A stretch of DNA of 62,630 nucleotides from Acidobacteriota bacterium (GCA_038040445.1 JBBPIG010000033.1:1-62630); one strand, 5' to 3'. Positions 17,299 through 26,807 are shown, numbered from the stretch's first letter. Numbers and translations are program-made. The notes: a model not told the origin generated them from the letters alone.

Positions 17299-19842
17299 AT
17301 GAAGCTCAGTGACAAGAACGCGATTGACGAACTCGTGGGCACTCTGCTCGACGACAAATACAGGCTTGAAGAGAAACTCGGCGAAGGCGGAATGGGGATC
17401 GTGTACCGGGCCACCCACATCCAGATGTCAAACACGGTTGCCGTCAAGTTACTGCACCCGCGTCTAGCCTCAGACTCGACGGTTGTGGAACTCTTCCGGC
17501 GCGAAGCGCGCGCGGCTGCTCAAATCCGTCACCCTAATGCCCTGGTAGTCACCGACTTTGGAGTCACGAGAGACGCTGGAATCCCTTACGTGGTGATGGA
17601 ATTCCTCGAAGGCGAGGACCTGAGACACAAGTTAAAGCGACACCGTCAGCTCGACTTCGAAGAAGCCTTCCGAATACTGAGTCAGACTTGCGCGGCCGTG
17701 TCCGCCGCTCATGCCAGAGGCGTGATCCATGGAGACCTGAAACCCGACAACATCTGGCTAATCAAAACCGAGCCGGAAATGCAGGGTGTCAAGGTGCTCA
17801 ACTTCGGTATCGCAAAGTTGAAAGCAGGTACGGATTCGGAGAACCTGGCGCAGAAGGGAATGATCGTCGGAACGCCCTCCTACATGTCGCCCGAACAGTG
17901 TCGCGGTGAAGAAGTCGATGCTGCTTCAGACGTCTACAGTCTCGGTGTGATTCTCTACGAGATGCTCACCGGGCAGGTGCCGTTTGATGGCTCTGCGCCG
18001 CTGACAGTAGTGCTCAAGCACATCACCGAAACTCCCCGCCGATTGCGCGAACTGCGGCCAGATATTCCCGAAGAGGTTGAGAGGGTAGTTATGCGCTCGC
18101 TTGAGAAGAGGCCAGCAGACCGGCAGAAATCGGCGGTCCAGTTGGCGCAAGAATTCGAAGCCGCGCTACATGGCGCGACCAGGACTGTAGTTCTATCTGC
18201 GCGCGATAGAACTGCGGGCTCGCCCGTTCCGTCAGCCGCGCTACCTCCGATTGAGTCTCACACCGCTGATTCTGAAACGAAGCCTCTCTACCTGGACGAG
18301 AATGTTCAGTTCACGGTCTACCGGCCACAGACGGTCCAGCCGCTCGTCTGGTCAACCTTGCTTGCCTTCGCTCACCTGTCGGAGCGACAGCCCGATGCAA
18401 ACGAGAATGAGCCTGATCCGATCGAAGAGGTTCAGAGGCAGGCGCAGCGCCTACTCGGGGAAAGAATCGAGGACTACCAGAAAATCGTCCATGATAGTTC
18501 GCAGGCTGTTCCGCGCGAGGGTGAGATTACGTTTATGCCCGCGGTGCCGGGAATCGAATTCAATCCGCCAAGCCGAACCTTCAAGTGGCAAGAGAGCGTG
18601 CACCGCGAAGACTTCAGGCTTCGGGCGCCGCAGTCGCTGGACGGGCAAACGGCGCGCGGCCGGCTGTGCGTTTTTCTTGGGAGCATTTTGCTCGCGGAAG
18701 TCACACTTACCATCCGAGTTGACAGCGCGCAAACGCTCGAACCCGCAAGCTTCGACCCGGCCTCCGCGCGCTGCTATCGAAAAATCTTCGCGTCGTACTC
18801 GCACCTGGACTCGGTGATAGTCGATCAGTTCGAGCACTTCGTTCAAGCATTCGGAGATGAGTACCTGCGCGACGTAAGTCATCTGCGCGCCGGGGAAGTA
18901 TGGAGCGACCGGTTGGAGAAGATGATCATCGAAGCGGACATCTTTCAGCTCTTCTGGTCGACGAACTCGATGGGCTCTGAGTTTGTGAGGCGTGAATGGG
19001 AATTTGCATTGTCGCGTCGCCAGCCCAATTTCATTCGGCCTACCTACTGGGAAGAACCATTGCCGTCCGCGCCTGAGAAGGACTTGCCACCGGAAGCTTT
19101 ATCGCGGTTGCACTTTCAGCGGCTAAGCGTAGCCGGCGTCGCGCCTCCCGCCCACCCTCGCACCCAGCCATCAGTTGGCTCTCCTCCGATGCGCGCTGAG
19201 CCGGTTGCCGCTTCAAAGGCGCGCGAGGCGCCGGCGCCGGGCGGCGCTGCGGCTCCTCCGCCCGCGCCCGTGATGGAGTGGGTTCTCTGTGGACACTGCG
19301 CTGAAAAGGTTGGATCCGACGATGTCTTTTGTGCTCATTGCGGCTCTCGTCAGCCAACTCCGGGGAGCGCGGCCGCTGCAGGCTGCGCCTATGTGGGGGC
19401 GGGACCGCCCGATCGCATCACCGCGGAGCTTGTGGTCGTTGGCACACCCACCGGGTCGCTCGCCGAGGATGCTCCAGCAGCGCGGAAGTTCGACGATCGT
19501 GATTGGTCGCATCACCGGATTCGCTCACGCCCGAAGTCTCTATTGGCTCGCCGGCTTGTTCGGCTAGCCGTAATAGTATTGGTCTCTAGTGTGGTGTTTG
19601 CGGGTCTGTTCTCTTACACAAGAGCATGGGAGTCATCTATCTCGATCGACACCGTGGAAACGCGAGCCAAAGTTTATCGTGGTGATCAGCTCATCGGCAC
19701 AACACCTCTTGTCTTTCAAGTCCCAACCGGCCAACGCGTCAAGCTGACGTTAAAGGCTGATGGCTATGTCGATAAGGATGTAGAGTTCACTGCGGCAGCG
19801 GGTAAGTCAAACTTCACGTTTTTGATGGAGCGAACTAAATGA
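17299..19842 (+). CDS. Ser/Thr protein kinase-like protein with TIR, zinc-ribbon, membrane and PEGA modules
   Basis: An 847-residue multidomain protein. A Hanks-type kinase domain spans about 15-280: the Gly loop is GEGGMGIVY and AVKLL gives the ATP Lys. The catalytic loop is IHGDLKPDN (HGD rather than HRD), and the DFG position reads NFG (Asn168). A ~150-residue domain (about 335-485) containing LLAFAHLSER is next. A TIR-like domain begins near 491 (KIFASYSHLDS). Then come a Pro-rich linker, a zinc ribbon (LCGHCAEKV, then FCAHCG, about 662-682), a membrane helix (~750-772) and a C-terminal PEGA domain. Loss of the DFG Asp suggests weak or absent phosphotransfer. A membrane-bound sensor with a TIR effector is plausible. 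Confidence 0.85.
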   Translation: MKLSDKNAIDELVGTLLDDKYRLEEKLGEGGMGIVYRATHIQMSNTVAVKLLHPRLASDSTVVELFRREARAAAQIRHPNALVVTDFGVTRDAGIPYVVMEFLEGEDLRHKLKRHRQLDFEEAFRILSQTCAAVSAAHARGVIHGDLKPDNIWLIKTEPEMQGVKVLNFGIAKLKAGTDSENLAQKGMIVGTPSYMSPEQCRGEEVDAASDVYSLGVILYEMLTGQVPFDGSAPLTVVLKHITETPRRLRELRPDIPEEVERVVMRSLEKRPADRQKSAVQLAQEFEAALHGATRTVVLSARDRTAGSPVPSAALPPIESHTADSETKPLYLDENVQFTVYRPQTVQPLVWSTLLAFAHLSERQPDANENEPDPIEEVQRQAQRLLGERIEDYQKIVHDSSQAVPREGEITFMPAVPGIEFNPPSRTFKWQESVHREDFRLRAPQSLDGQTARGRLCVFLGSILLAEVTLTIRVDSAQTLEPASFDPASARCYRKIFASYSHLDSVIVDQFEHFVQAFGDEYLRDVSHLRAGEVWSDRLEKMIIEADIFQLFWSTNSMGSEFVRREWEFALSRRQPNFIRPTYWEEPLPSAPEKDLPPEALSRLHFQRLSVAGVAPPAHPRTQPSVGSPPMRAEPVAASKAREAPAPGGAAAPPPAPVMEWVLCGHCAEKVGSDDVFCAHCGSRQPTPGSAAAAGCAYVGAGPPDRITAELVVVGTPTGSLAEDAPAARKFDDRDWSHHRIRSRPKSLLARRLVRLAVIVLVSSVVFAGLFSYTRAWESSISIDTVETRAKVYRGDQLIGTTPLVFQVPTGQRVKLTLKADGYVDKDVEFTAAAGKSNFTFLMERTK

Positions 19843-19850
19843 ATGCGCCA

Positions 19851-20891
19851 CTAATAGGTTGCCGGCTTGTCGGACGCACCTCTGACTTTTGCTGTCGATA
19901 TATAAAGGATGCCGCCGAGGATTGCATTCAGGTAGACAGGTGCGAATGCCAGAATAGAAAACGTCAGCGCCTGCTCGCGCGCTATGCCTACGCTTCCAAA
20001 CAGCGCGATCATTGCCCACTCTCGCACGCCCAGTCCGCCGACTGAAATCGGCATCAGCCTTACCAGATCAACCAGAGAGATGAACGCAAACACCGTCAGC
20101 AGTTCGACCGGCAGTCTCATCGCCCACGCGACCACATAGCACCCCAGACTCCACACGATTCGGATCAAGACCGAAATCACCAAGGTTCGAAACAGCAAGG
20201 CTCCGTCGCGCCTCAACTGTGACACCGATTCGAGCGTTCGCGCCGCGGCTTCGGCCAATCGGACCGTTCTAATCCGCCGGCCAATTGCCCGGATGATTCG
20301 CGCCAGCCGCGACGAAACATAGTCGCTCATCAACATCGCTATCGCGATGAACGCAACTCCCAAAATCGTTTCGCTGACGTAGATCATCGGGTCCGTCTGC
20401 CCATACGCGCGAGTCATCAGCGTCGCGGCCAGCCCGATCAGCAATAGCGTAAAGACTCCGACCAGCCGTTCGTAAACCACAGTCGACAGCACTAACGCCT
20501 TGTCGCGCGCTTCGCGGTCAGCATAGATCAAGCGCGCCACGTCGCCGCTCACACCTCCGCCCGGAACGAAGCACGTGAAGAAAATGCCGATCAGGTAGTA
20601 GGCAAACAGACGCCGTGTCTTGAAGCGAAGGCCGCTCGCGGCCAGAATAGTTCCCCATCGATAAGCCATCAGCCAGGTCACCGCAAAGGAGGCGGCTACG
20701 GCAAGCGGCAGATAGATGACCCGCGTGTTCTTGAGCGCTTCAATCAGGCCGCGTGCGTCCGATTTCATCACCACGAACGTGAGCGCCCCGATGCCGATCA
20801 CTACCTGCACCAAACCGCGCAACTTGACTCCACGGCGAGTGTCCGCGCGCTTAACGCCGGATACGGGTTGTTCCGCATCTTGCCTCGTCAT
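19851..20891 (-). CDS. UPF0104/lysylphosphatidylglycerol synthetase-like membrane protein
   Basis: A 346-residue protein with about eight hydrophobic segments. The pattern VTWLMAYRWGTILAASGL, FFTCFVPGGGVSGDVARL and ISVGGLGVREWAMIALFG matches the LPG_synthase_TM (UPF0104) family. Members act as flippase-like or transferase membrane domains in lipid and glycan pathways. It ends 8 bases from the convergent kinase gene and begins 6 bases after the downstream end of the GT2 gene on its strand, so the pair is probably cotranscribed. Confidence 0.8.
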   Translation of the reverse strand: MTRQDAEQPVSGVKRADTRRGVKLRGLVQVVIGIGALTFVVMKSDARGLIEALKNTRVIYLPLAVAASFAVTWLMAYRWGTILAASGLRFKTRRLFAYYLIGIFFTCFVPGGGVSGDVARLIYADREARDKALVLSTVVYERLVGVFTLLLIGLAATLMTRAYGQTDPMIYVSETILGVAFIAIAMLMSDYVSSRLARIIRAIGRRIRTVRLAEAAARTLESVSQLRRDGALLFRTLVISVLIRIVWSLGCYVVAWAMRLPVELLTVFAFISLVDLVRLMPISVGGLGVREWAMIALFGSVGIAREQALTFSILAFAPVYLNAILGGILYISTAKVRGASDKPATY

Positions 20892-20897
20892 TGTTGA

Positions 20898-21614
20898 TTA
20901 GCGCTTCCCTCGAGGCTTCGAGTGGATGTTGATCCACATACGGCCGAGCTCAATAAGCGTCGCCGGAATATGGCTCGCGCGGATCGTCGAGCGGCCAGCG
21001 GGCCTTGGATAATGCCGCACTCCTACTTCGGCCATTCGAAAGCCGAAGTATCTAGCTTTCGCGAGGACCTCCGCATCGACGAAGAACTTCTTCGATTCGA
21101 TACTTACCTTGTCAAACACCTCGCGCCGAAACAGCTTGAACGCGCAGTCGATGTCGCGAACTTTGATCCTGAATATGACCCTGACCAGGAGATTGAACCC
21201 CCACGAAAGCACCAGCCGCGTCAACGGGTCGAAGCGGTAGATGCGAAACCCATTCACGATATCGGCGTCGTCAATGAGCGCCAGCAGACTGGTGATCTCG
21301 CGGACGTCGAACTGATTGTCCGAGTCGGTGTAGAAAATAAGTTGATGTCGCGCGCTTGTAAAGCCGGTCTTGAGCGCTTCGGCGTAACCGCGATTCGGGT
21401 TGTGATGAAAGACGCGGATGTGCGAGGGGTCGGCGGCGGAAAGGCGATCGGCAATCTGCCCGGTTCGATCTACGGAACCGTCATCGACGATGATCACTTC
21501 CCAATCGCGCAGGTCGAGCGAGCGAAGAACGTCAGCGACTCGCTTCGTAGCTGTCTCGATGTTCTCTTCTTCGTCATAAGCCGGGAGCACGGCTGAGATG
21601 GTATCGAATGGCAT
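20898..21614 (-). CDS. Glycosyltransferase family 2
   Basis: A GT-A enzyme resembling polyprenyl-phosphate glycosyltransferases. ISAVLPAYDEEENIETAT, IIVDDGSVDRTGQ and FYTDSDNQFDVREI are the nucleotide-sugar and metal motifs. I start it at the ATG at 21614 (MPFDTISAVLP, 238 residues). The frame stays open to 21731, but those extra codons are translation of an AT-rich heptamer hairpin and are not credible protein. Paired with the UPF0104 gene, which suggests joint use in glycolipid synthesis. Confidence 0.85.
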   Translation of the reverse strand: MPFDTISAVLPAYDEEENIETATKRVADVLRSLDLRDWEVIIVDDGSVDRTGQIADRLSAADPSHIRVFHHNPNRGYAEALKTGFTSARHQLIFYTDSDNQFDVREITSLLALIDDADIVNGFRIYRFDPLTRLVLSWGFNLLVRVIFRIKVRDIDCAFKLFRREVFDKVSIESKKFFVDAEVLAKARYFGFRMAEVGVRHYPRPAGRSTIRASHIPATLIELGRMWINIHSKPRGKR

Positions 21615-21644
21615 AGCTACAGAAAATGATTGGTTCAAGTGAGA

Positions 21645-21735
21645 AATCAAGAATTGAAAATTGAAAAATGAAAATTGAAAGTTAGCGACATTTGTCAATT
21701 TGAGATTTTCAATTTTCAATTCCCGGTTCAATTCC
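21645..21735. repeat. AT-rich heptamer hairpin
   Basis: The left arm is four tandem heptamers of the GAAAATT type (GAAAATT, GAAAAAT, GAAAATT, GAAAGTT). The right arm carries the reverse complement (ATTTTCA repeated, then variants). It lies between two minus-strand genes, upstream of the GT2 start. Confidence 0.75.
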
Positions 21736-21741
21736 CGGTCC

Positions 21742-23427
21742 CTATCCCAGGTATCCCAGTCCTCTCAGCCGCGCGCGGATTTCCTCGCTCTCCTCGTCGG
21801 TCATCAAAGGCGAGCCTTCGGGCGCGTGGTAATCAAGACCCGTCTCCCTCGAAACTCTCACCGGGTTCCCCGCAAGGTACTCCTCGGTGAAGATCTCTTC
21901 CAGCACACGGCCATCCATGTCCGGCGGGATATCAACGCCGAAGGAGTGGAGAATCGTCGGCGCGTAGTCGATAATACGGGCGCCTTCAACCCGCGCGCCG
22001 CGTCGGATCTCCGGCCCGCGCCCCAGCATTATCCCGTTCATTCGATGATCTCCGGAGTTGCCGTACACCGGGGTTATGAACTTGTTAGAGGTAAGGTCCA
22101 ACGTGCCGAGCGGCTTGTTGGCCATGTCGCTCGGCAGGAATTGAATATCAGGAGACTGCTCGATATAGGGACCGGTGTACAGATCTTCACGCCGCCAGAT
22201 CGGGCCGATCAGAGGTTGGTGCGTCTCAGGATCCATAAGAGCGCGCAGCTTATCGATGATCTGGCGCATTTCTGTTTCGTAGGCCGCTCCAGGTTCGACG
22301 ATACCGTGCTCTTCGCGCCCGCGCAGGTTGATGAATATCTGCCCGTAGTTCCCTTTTGAAAACGCAACCGTCCGCGACCAGTCCACGTCTTCAAGCGACA
22401 GCATGAGCAAATTTGCCAGCCTCATCAGCTTCGAGCGGTTGGTCACCCCAACCGACAATCGCAGGTGCGCCAGCCCCATCTTCATCGCCGAGCGGTAAGC
22501 GAGATCAGGCGTCAGACCCAGCCTGAAAAGCGCGCGCTTGAATAGAGTCATCGCGTCGCGCTTCAGCACGAGCAGCCCTTCATCAATCAGCCACACGTTA
22601 AAGCAAAGAAACTTCTCGATTGGGCCGAAACCGTGATCCGAACCCATGTAAACAGTCGTGTCAGGGCCGGCGTCGTCAAACAACTCGCCAAGAGTCGAAT
22701 CTACCGCGTGCCAGTACTCGTGTATGCGGCCTATGTGAGCGTCGTGCTCCTTGCGGTCGAAGAAGGGATGCGTTTCATCCAGCAGGTGCCACAGCTCATG
22801 CTGAAACCGGTCGGTTCCCCAATAGTGAGTAGCGAAGACCTCCCAGCCATACTGTTCCATCAGGTAGCGGTTGACCTTGGTCTTGTATTCGAGCTCGGTG
22901 AAGAGTTGGTCGAGAATCTTATCGACATTGCCAGGCGTGTAGACCTCGGTTATGTAAAGCTCATAAGGCCCAAACCTGCTTTCGATCTCTTCAACAAGGC
23001 TTTGCGGATAGGTGAAGTCGCGGCGTCCTCTTGGGGTCAGAAAATCAGAAACCATCACGCCGTTGACCATCATCGGAGGATAAGTGCAGGGGACGTTGGT
23101 TACGATCGCGCGTTTGCCCATCCGGCCGAGGATGTCCCAGAACGGAAGCCCGTCTCGCGAGTGCGAGCTTACAGGCATATCGGGCAGCGCGCCGCTTCCC
23201 TTTCTCCGTAGAAGGAACTCGAAAACGCCGTGTTTGCCAGGGTTTTTGCCGGTCATCCACGATACCCAGGCGGTCGGAGTGATCGGAGGTATAGTCGTTT
23301 CGAGCGGTCCGCGAACGCCTTCCTCGATGAACTGTTTCAGTCGAGGCATCAAGCCTCGATCGATCAACGGATCAAGCACGTCGAACGTCGCGCCATCAAG
23401 ACCGATGAATAGAACTTTCTTGCTCAT
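21742..23427 (-). CDS. Alkaline phosphatase family (type I phosphodiesterase/nucleotide pyrophosphatase) protein
   Basis: A 561-residue protein. The N-terminus VLFIGLDGATFDVLDPL carries the first metal-binding Asp. PPITPTAWVSWMTGKNPGKHG holds the Thr nucleophile region, and MGSDHGFGPIEKF gives a second metal-binding Asp/His pair. No signal peptide is evident. Members hydrolyse phosphodiesters or transfer headgroups; the substrate is unknown. The protein ends with an EEIRARLRGLGYLG tail that recurs in neighbouring genes. First of three paralogues in this region. Confidence 0.85.
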   Translation of the reverse strand: MSKKVLFIGLDGATFDVLDPLIDRGLMPRLKQFIEEGVRGPLETTIPPITPTAWVSWMTGKNPGKHGVFEFLLRRKGSGALPDMPVSSHSRDGLPFWDILGRMGKRAIVTNVPCTYPPMMVNGVMVSDFLTPRGRRDFTYPQSLVEEIESRFGPYELYITEVYTPGNVDKILDQLFTELEYKTKVNRYLMEQYGWEVFATHYWGTDRFQHELWHLLDETHPFFDRKEHDAHIGRIHEYWHAVDSTLGELFDDAGPDTTVYMGSDHGFGPIEKFLCFNVWLIDEGLLVLKRDAMTLFKRALFRLGLTPDLAYRSAMKMGLAHLRLSVGVTNRSKLMRLANLLMLSLEDVDWSRTVAFSKGNYGQIFINLRGREEHGIVEPGAAYETEMRQIIDKLRALMDPETHQPLIGPIWRREDLYTGPYIEQSPDIQFLPSDMANKPLGTLDLTSNKFITPVYGNSGDHRMNGIMLGRGPEIRRGARVEGARIIDYAPTILHSFGVDIPPDMDGRVLEEIFTEEYLAGNPVRVSRETGLDYHAPEGSPLMTDEESEEIRARLRGLGYLG

Positions 23428-23555
23428 AGCAAAAGACCTGAACTATAGCTGATCGATTGAAAAGTTTTCAACCGAGGCTCCAAAACTGGGGGTGCTGGCT
23501 AATTGACGCGCTCTGCACAATATGGTTAACCTACAACTGCAGTTTTGAGGAATGT

Positions 23556-23864
23556 ATGTCTGAAGAAACAGAAATCGCCTTCGTTGAGGAGCTTAGAAAG
23601 CACGAGAATCAATGGGTTGCTATCCATGAATCGGGTGAGAGCGAGACGATTGTGGGTAGTGGGTTGAATGCTGTCGAAGCCACGCGCGACGCGGAGGCAA
23701 AGGGATTCTACGACACGGTACTGTTCAAGGTCCTACCGACGGACCAAGCTTATGTTCCTGGTAACCGCAATCTGGCGCGACTCGTCACTTCAAATCTGCC
23801 TCGGAACCGCTCAAAAGTGATGCGGTATGTCACTGGCAAGAATCGAATTGAGAAAACTTCCTGA
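23556..23864 (+). CDS. DUF5678-like small protein
   Basis: A 102-residue protein starting MSEETEIAFVEEL, with the RBS GAGGA just upstream. The core (NQWVAIHESGESETIVGSG, then AEAKGFYDTVLFKVLP) fits the DUF5678 pattern of short proteins whose role is unknown. The frame is open upstream to 23457, but that part lacks conservation. It begins a short plus-strand block of small genes embedded in the minus-strand glycan region, possibly an acquired island. Confidence 0.6.
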   Translation: MSEETEIAFVEELRKHENQWVAIHESGESETIVGSGLNAVEATRDAEAKGFYDTVLFKVLPTDQAYVPGNRNLARLVTSNLPRNRSKVMRYVTGKNRIEKTS

Positions 23865-23952
23865 AAGTGACAGGAACGTGGAACGCGTTAGAACGCGCTT
23901 GCCACGTTACCTCGATACATGTCACGATAACACCCCCTAAAAGGAGGTCGCT

Positions 23953-24294
23953 ATGGCTAAGCACACCGCGAAGAGTCCTGCCGTATCTAAAACTATTAAG
24001 TATTCGGGTGCCGAGAAAGTCGTGTCTATCTTTGCGGATAACTACGTTATTGCACATAAAGGGACTTCGGCTACTCTATATTTTTTTCAGGCGCAGTTTT
24101 CACGTCTCACCGGTACGCAAGCTACCGGTACGGCACCTGGCTACAGCCAGCAAGTCAGGGCCTCAGACGCGGAGTATCAGTGTGTTTCTCGTGTTGCGAT
24201 GGATAGCGCAACATTTGATGGCCTTCTCAGAGCGATGGCAAAGAATCGAGGCCTTACTCTTCAGCCAGAGAAGAAGCAGGAAGATCAATCATGA
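23953..24294 (+). CDS. Small protein of unknown function, first gene of a three-gene module
   Basis: A 113-residue protein with a strong RBS (AAGGAGGT, 23940-23947). The middle (SIFADNYVIAHKGTSATLYFFQAQF) and the later VAMDSATFDGLLRAMAKN have the beta-rich plus helix layout of DUF3467-like proteins; this is a weak analogy. A hairpin-forming stretch (ACGTGG paired with CCACGT, about 23875-23912) precedes it. It overlaps the next gene by 4 bases (ATGA), so translation is coupled. Confidence 0.6.
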   Translation: MAKHTAKSPAVSKTIKYSGAEKVVSIFADNYVIAHKGTSATLYFFQAQFSRLTGTQATGTAPGYSQQVRASDAEYQCVSRVAMDSATFDGLLRAMAKNRGLTLQPEKKQEDQS

Positions 24295-24767
24295 CCTTGA
24301 ACATAGATGTCACATTGTCTGCACAGACGCCGAGTACGCGTGTAACGTTTGCGGAAGACGGTCGCCAAGAACAAGTAGTTACAGCGTCACCCCTGCCGGA
24401 CCGCTGGGTCTACGATTTTCGAACCAACACTGCGACCGGTATGTATAGCCTTGACGAGTCATCGGCCGAACTTGAGCAGACGTTTACCAAGCTTGCAGAA
24501 CAGTGGCGCAATGAGACTGCCCATTTATCGCTCGCCGGTGAGAAAGCGAATAGCTTCGCCTACCATCAGATCATGGCGATGGGCCCGAGGGTGCTACCTC
24601 TTATTTTTCGAGAACTCGAAGCTACAACGAGCGATTGGTTCTGGGCATTAAGGGCGATTGCCAGAGACAAGGCGCCAGTCATTAAGCCGGAGGACAGAGG
24701 AAGGGTCCGAAGGATAGCAGAAATATGGATGGACTGGGGGAAGCAGAATGGGTATGTCTCCGGCTGA
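24291..24767 (+). CDS. Unknown protein, second gene of the module
   Basis: A 158-residue protein. The N-terminal third is beta-rich. The rest is helical, with an Ala/Leu-rich part (SFAYHQIMAMGPRVLPLIFREL, DWFWALRAIA) that resembles a short HEAT-like segment. It overlaps the genes on both sides (4 bases before, 20 after), which argues for one operon and a shared role with the peptidase-like third protein. I do not recognise the family from sequence alone. Confidence 0.6.
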   Translation: MTLNIDVTLSAQTPSTRVTFAEDGRQEQVVTASPLPDRWVYDFRTNTATGMYSLDESSAELEQTFTKLAEQWRNETAHLSLAGEKANSFAYHQIMAMGPRVLPLIFRELEATTSDWFWALRAIARDKAPVIKPEDRGRVRRIAEIWMDWGKQNGYVSG

Positions 24768-25212
24768 CGCCTGGGTGCGGCGCCATTTCCCAAATCTACG
24801 CAACGGCCAGTATAGAGTGACAAGTCTAGACACGCGAGATTACAACTGTCTTGCCTGGGCTGCCGGTGAGACTGATAGAAAGTGGGATCCTAATGACCCG
24901 GATCAGCATTGGCCAGATGGCGTGCCGCGCGAACAGACCATTCCTGCTTTCATTGCTGCCTATTCGACCTGTCGTTATGTAGAGTGCGACAATGGAGCTT
25001 TTGAGGAGGGTTACGAAAAGATAGCAATCTATGCTAATCAACGTGGCCCGCAGCACGCGGCTAGACAGTTAAATGGGGCGTGGAGCAGTAAACTAGGCGA
25101 TGGCTGGGACATAGAGCATCCAACACTTGAAGGCGTAGAAAACAACGATTACGGTAAGCCTGTCGCCTATATGAAAAGGCCGATCATTCACGACGCGGAA
25201 ATCATTCCATAG
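24748..25212 (+). CDS. DUF7689-like protein with peptidase-like Cys/His motifs
   Basis: A 154-residue protein. DYNCLAWAAGETDRKWDP near residue 32 and GPQHAARQL near residue 95, followed by WSSKLG and DIEH, fit DUF7689. The NCxAW Cys and the HAAR His are spaced like an NlpC/papain-type catalytic pair; catalysis is inferred only. It overlaps the preceding gene, and the helical second gene could be its regulator or inhibitor. ATG at 24748 or 24754 are both possible. Confidence 0.65.
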   Translation: MGMSPADAWVRRHFPNLRNGQYRVTSLDTRDYNCLAWAAGETDRKWDPNDPDQHWPDGVPREQTIPAFIAAYSTCRYVECDNGAFEEGYEKIAIYANQRGPQHAARQLNGAWSSKLGDGWDIEHPTLEGVENNDYGKPVAYMKRPIIHDAEIIP

Positions 25213-25277
25213 TATTTGTTGAAAGCCATTAGACTGGTGAGTCAACGTGCTCGCTCATTTACTGGCGTCAACAAATC

Positions 25278-26807
25278 TCAACCACGTCCGCTGCCAGCCC
25301 ATATCATCAAGTATAAAAGAAGGATCACGCCGCCCAAACCAATGGCTATCAGCCAGCTCTCAATAAACCAGCGCCGCTTCAACGTGACCGTGACCTTCTG
25401 CCATATCTCCGCGATCCTGCGAAGCTCGCGCTTATCAAAAAAGCGAAGCGCGAACAGCAACAGCGGGAACAACAATGCCAGCGTCGCCTTGGTCGCCATC
25501 GACGCAAAAAGAGTGGCGCGATTTTGCGTGTCACCGTGAAACCAATCGTTGAAGTAGAAAGCCCCGACAAGCAGCGTTCCGACAGCCAGGATGGCAAACA
25601 CTCGGCCCCACTCGTACCGGACTTTGAAAAACAGATTCGAAGCCCAATATCTGAGCGCACAAAACACTACGTACGACAGCAGCGTCGAGACGGTCGCTCC
25701 CATGATGCCGTATCGCGGGATCAACCAGAAGTTCAATCCGATGTTCACCATCAACGCCGCGAGGATGACTATCGGTGCAAAGATCGTCCGCTTCTTTAGA
25801 GTAATGCCGATGTTCAGCACCCGGGACGCGCAGTCGAGCACCGCTGCCAGCCCAAGCAGCGGGATTATCGTTGCCGCCGGCCAGTAGCTCTTCAAGCCGT
25901 ACAACCGAAGCCCGTCTCCGGCTACCGCCGACACGCAAAGCGCGAAGAACATGCTCACGAACAGAATGTAGGTCAGCACCCGCGAGTAGTATTCTTCTGC
26001 GCCCTCTTCGTTCATCACCGAGAATCGCATCACCGTCCACACCTGACTGAACGGCACTGTCACCAGAATGGTCACAACCGATACCAGCGTGTTTGCCATC
26101 GAATAGGCGCCGAGCTCTCTCGGGGTCCCGTACCGCTCGAGGAAAAAGCGGTCGATCATCATGAATAAGTGAAACGATATCTGACCGAAGATCAACGGCG
26201 CGCCAAACGACAGCATCCCGCGAAGCTCGGTTGCGGAAAAACTCAGGCTCAAGTCGCGCCTCACCATCACGTAGAACAGCACGGCTTCAAACGCCCCGCC
26301 CACCAGCCGTCCGATCAGCACGTTACGAATATTCGCGCCGACGCCAATCACCAGGTACGTGATCAACACGAGCTGGAACAGAAATGCCGTGATGTTAAGA
26401 GCGGAATATTGGGCGGACTTGAACCTTGCGCGCAGGATCGAGTCCGGGATAAGCGTGATGACATCAAAGAAGCTGATAAGAAAAATAATCTGAATCAGGT
26501 TGGCGCGCGATCGATCGCCCTGAAAGACAATCGCCGACACCTGCGGAGCGGCCATCCACAAAAGCGCGGTCGCCGCGGCCGACGACCCAAGCAAGAAGAT
26601 CAACGTCGAACCGACTATCCTACGGCGATGAGCCGTATCCTCAGTCTCGTAATAGTGGCGAAAGAACGCGTGATTGAGCCCGAACTTGAGTACGATCGTC
26701 ACCAGCGTCAGCGTAACGGTGAGCAGCGACAATACGCCGAACTCGCCTGCCGGCAGATAGCGGGCGTACACCGGCACCAGCACGAGTCCGAAAGCGCTGT
26801 TGACCAC
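25278..26807 (-). CDS. Oligosaccharide flippase of the MOP superfamily
   Basis: A 509-residue polytopic membrane protein (about 12-14 segments) with FGLVLVPVYARYLPAGEFGVLSL at the N-terminus and RYGIMGATVSTLLSYVVF near residue 380, typical of lipid-linked glycan exporters. The GTG at 26807 is the first standard start, but the same frame continues upstream through KIKKTVKHTLIFGIGS, which is the normal family N-terminus. No ATG, GTG or TTG is found there; ATA at 26864, 9 bases after the stop of the upstream gene, is the best non-standard candidate. Confidence 0.8.
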   Translation of the reverse strand: MVNSAFGLVLVPVYARYLPAGEFGVLSLLTVTLTLVTIVLKFGLNHAFFRHYYETEDTAHRRRIVGSTLIFLLGSSAAATALLWMAAPQVSAIVFQGDRSRANLIQIIFLISFFDVITLIPDSILRARFKSAQYSALNITAFLFQLVLITYLVIGVGANIRNVLIGRLVGGAFEAVLFYVMVRRDLSLSFSATELRGMLSFGAPLIFGQISFHLFMMIDRFFLERYGTPRELGAYSMANTLVSVVTILVTVPFSQVWTVMRFSVMNEEGAEEYYSRVLTYILFVSMFFALCVSAVAGDGLRLYGLKSYWPAATIIPLLGLAAVLDCASRVLNIGITLKKRTIFAPIVILAALMVNIGLNFWLIPRYGIMGATVSTLLSYVVFCALRYWASNLFFKVRYEWGRVFAILAVGTLLVGAFYFNDWFHGDTQNRATLFASMATKATLALLFPLLLFALRFFDKRELRRIAEIWQKVTVTLKRRWFIESWLIAIGLGGVILLLYLMIWAGSGRG

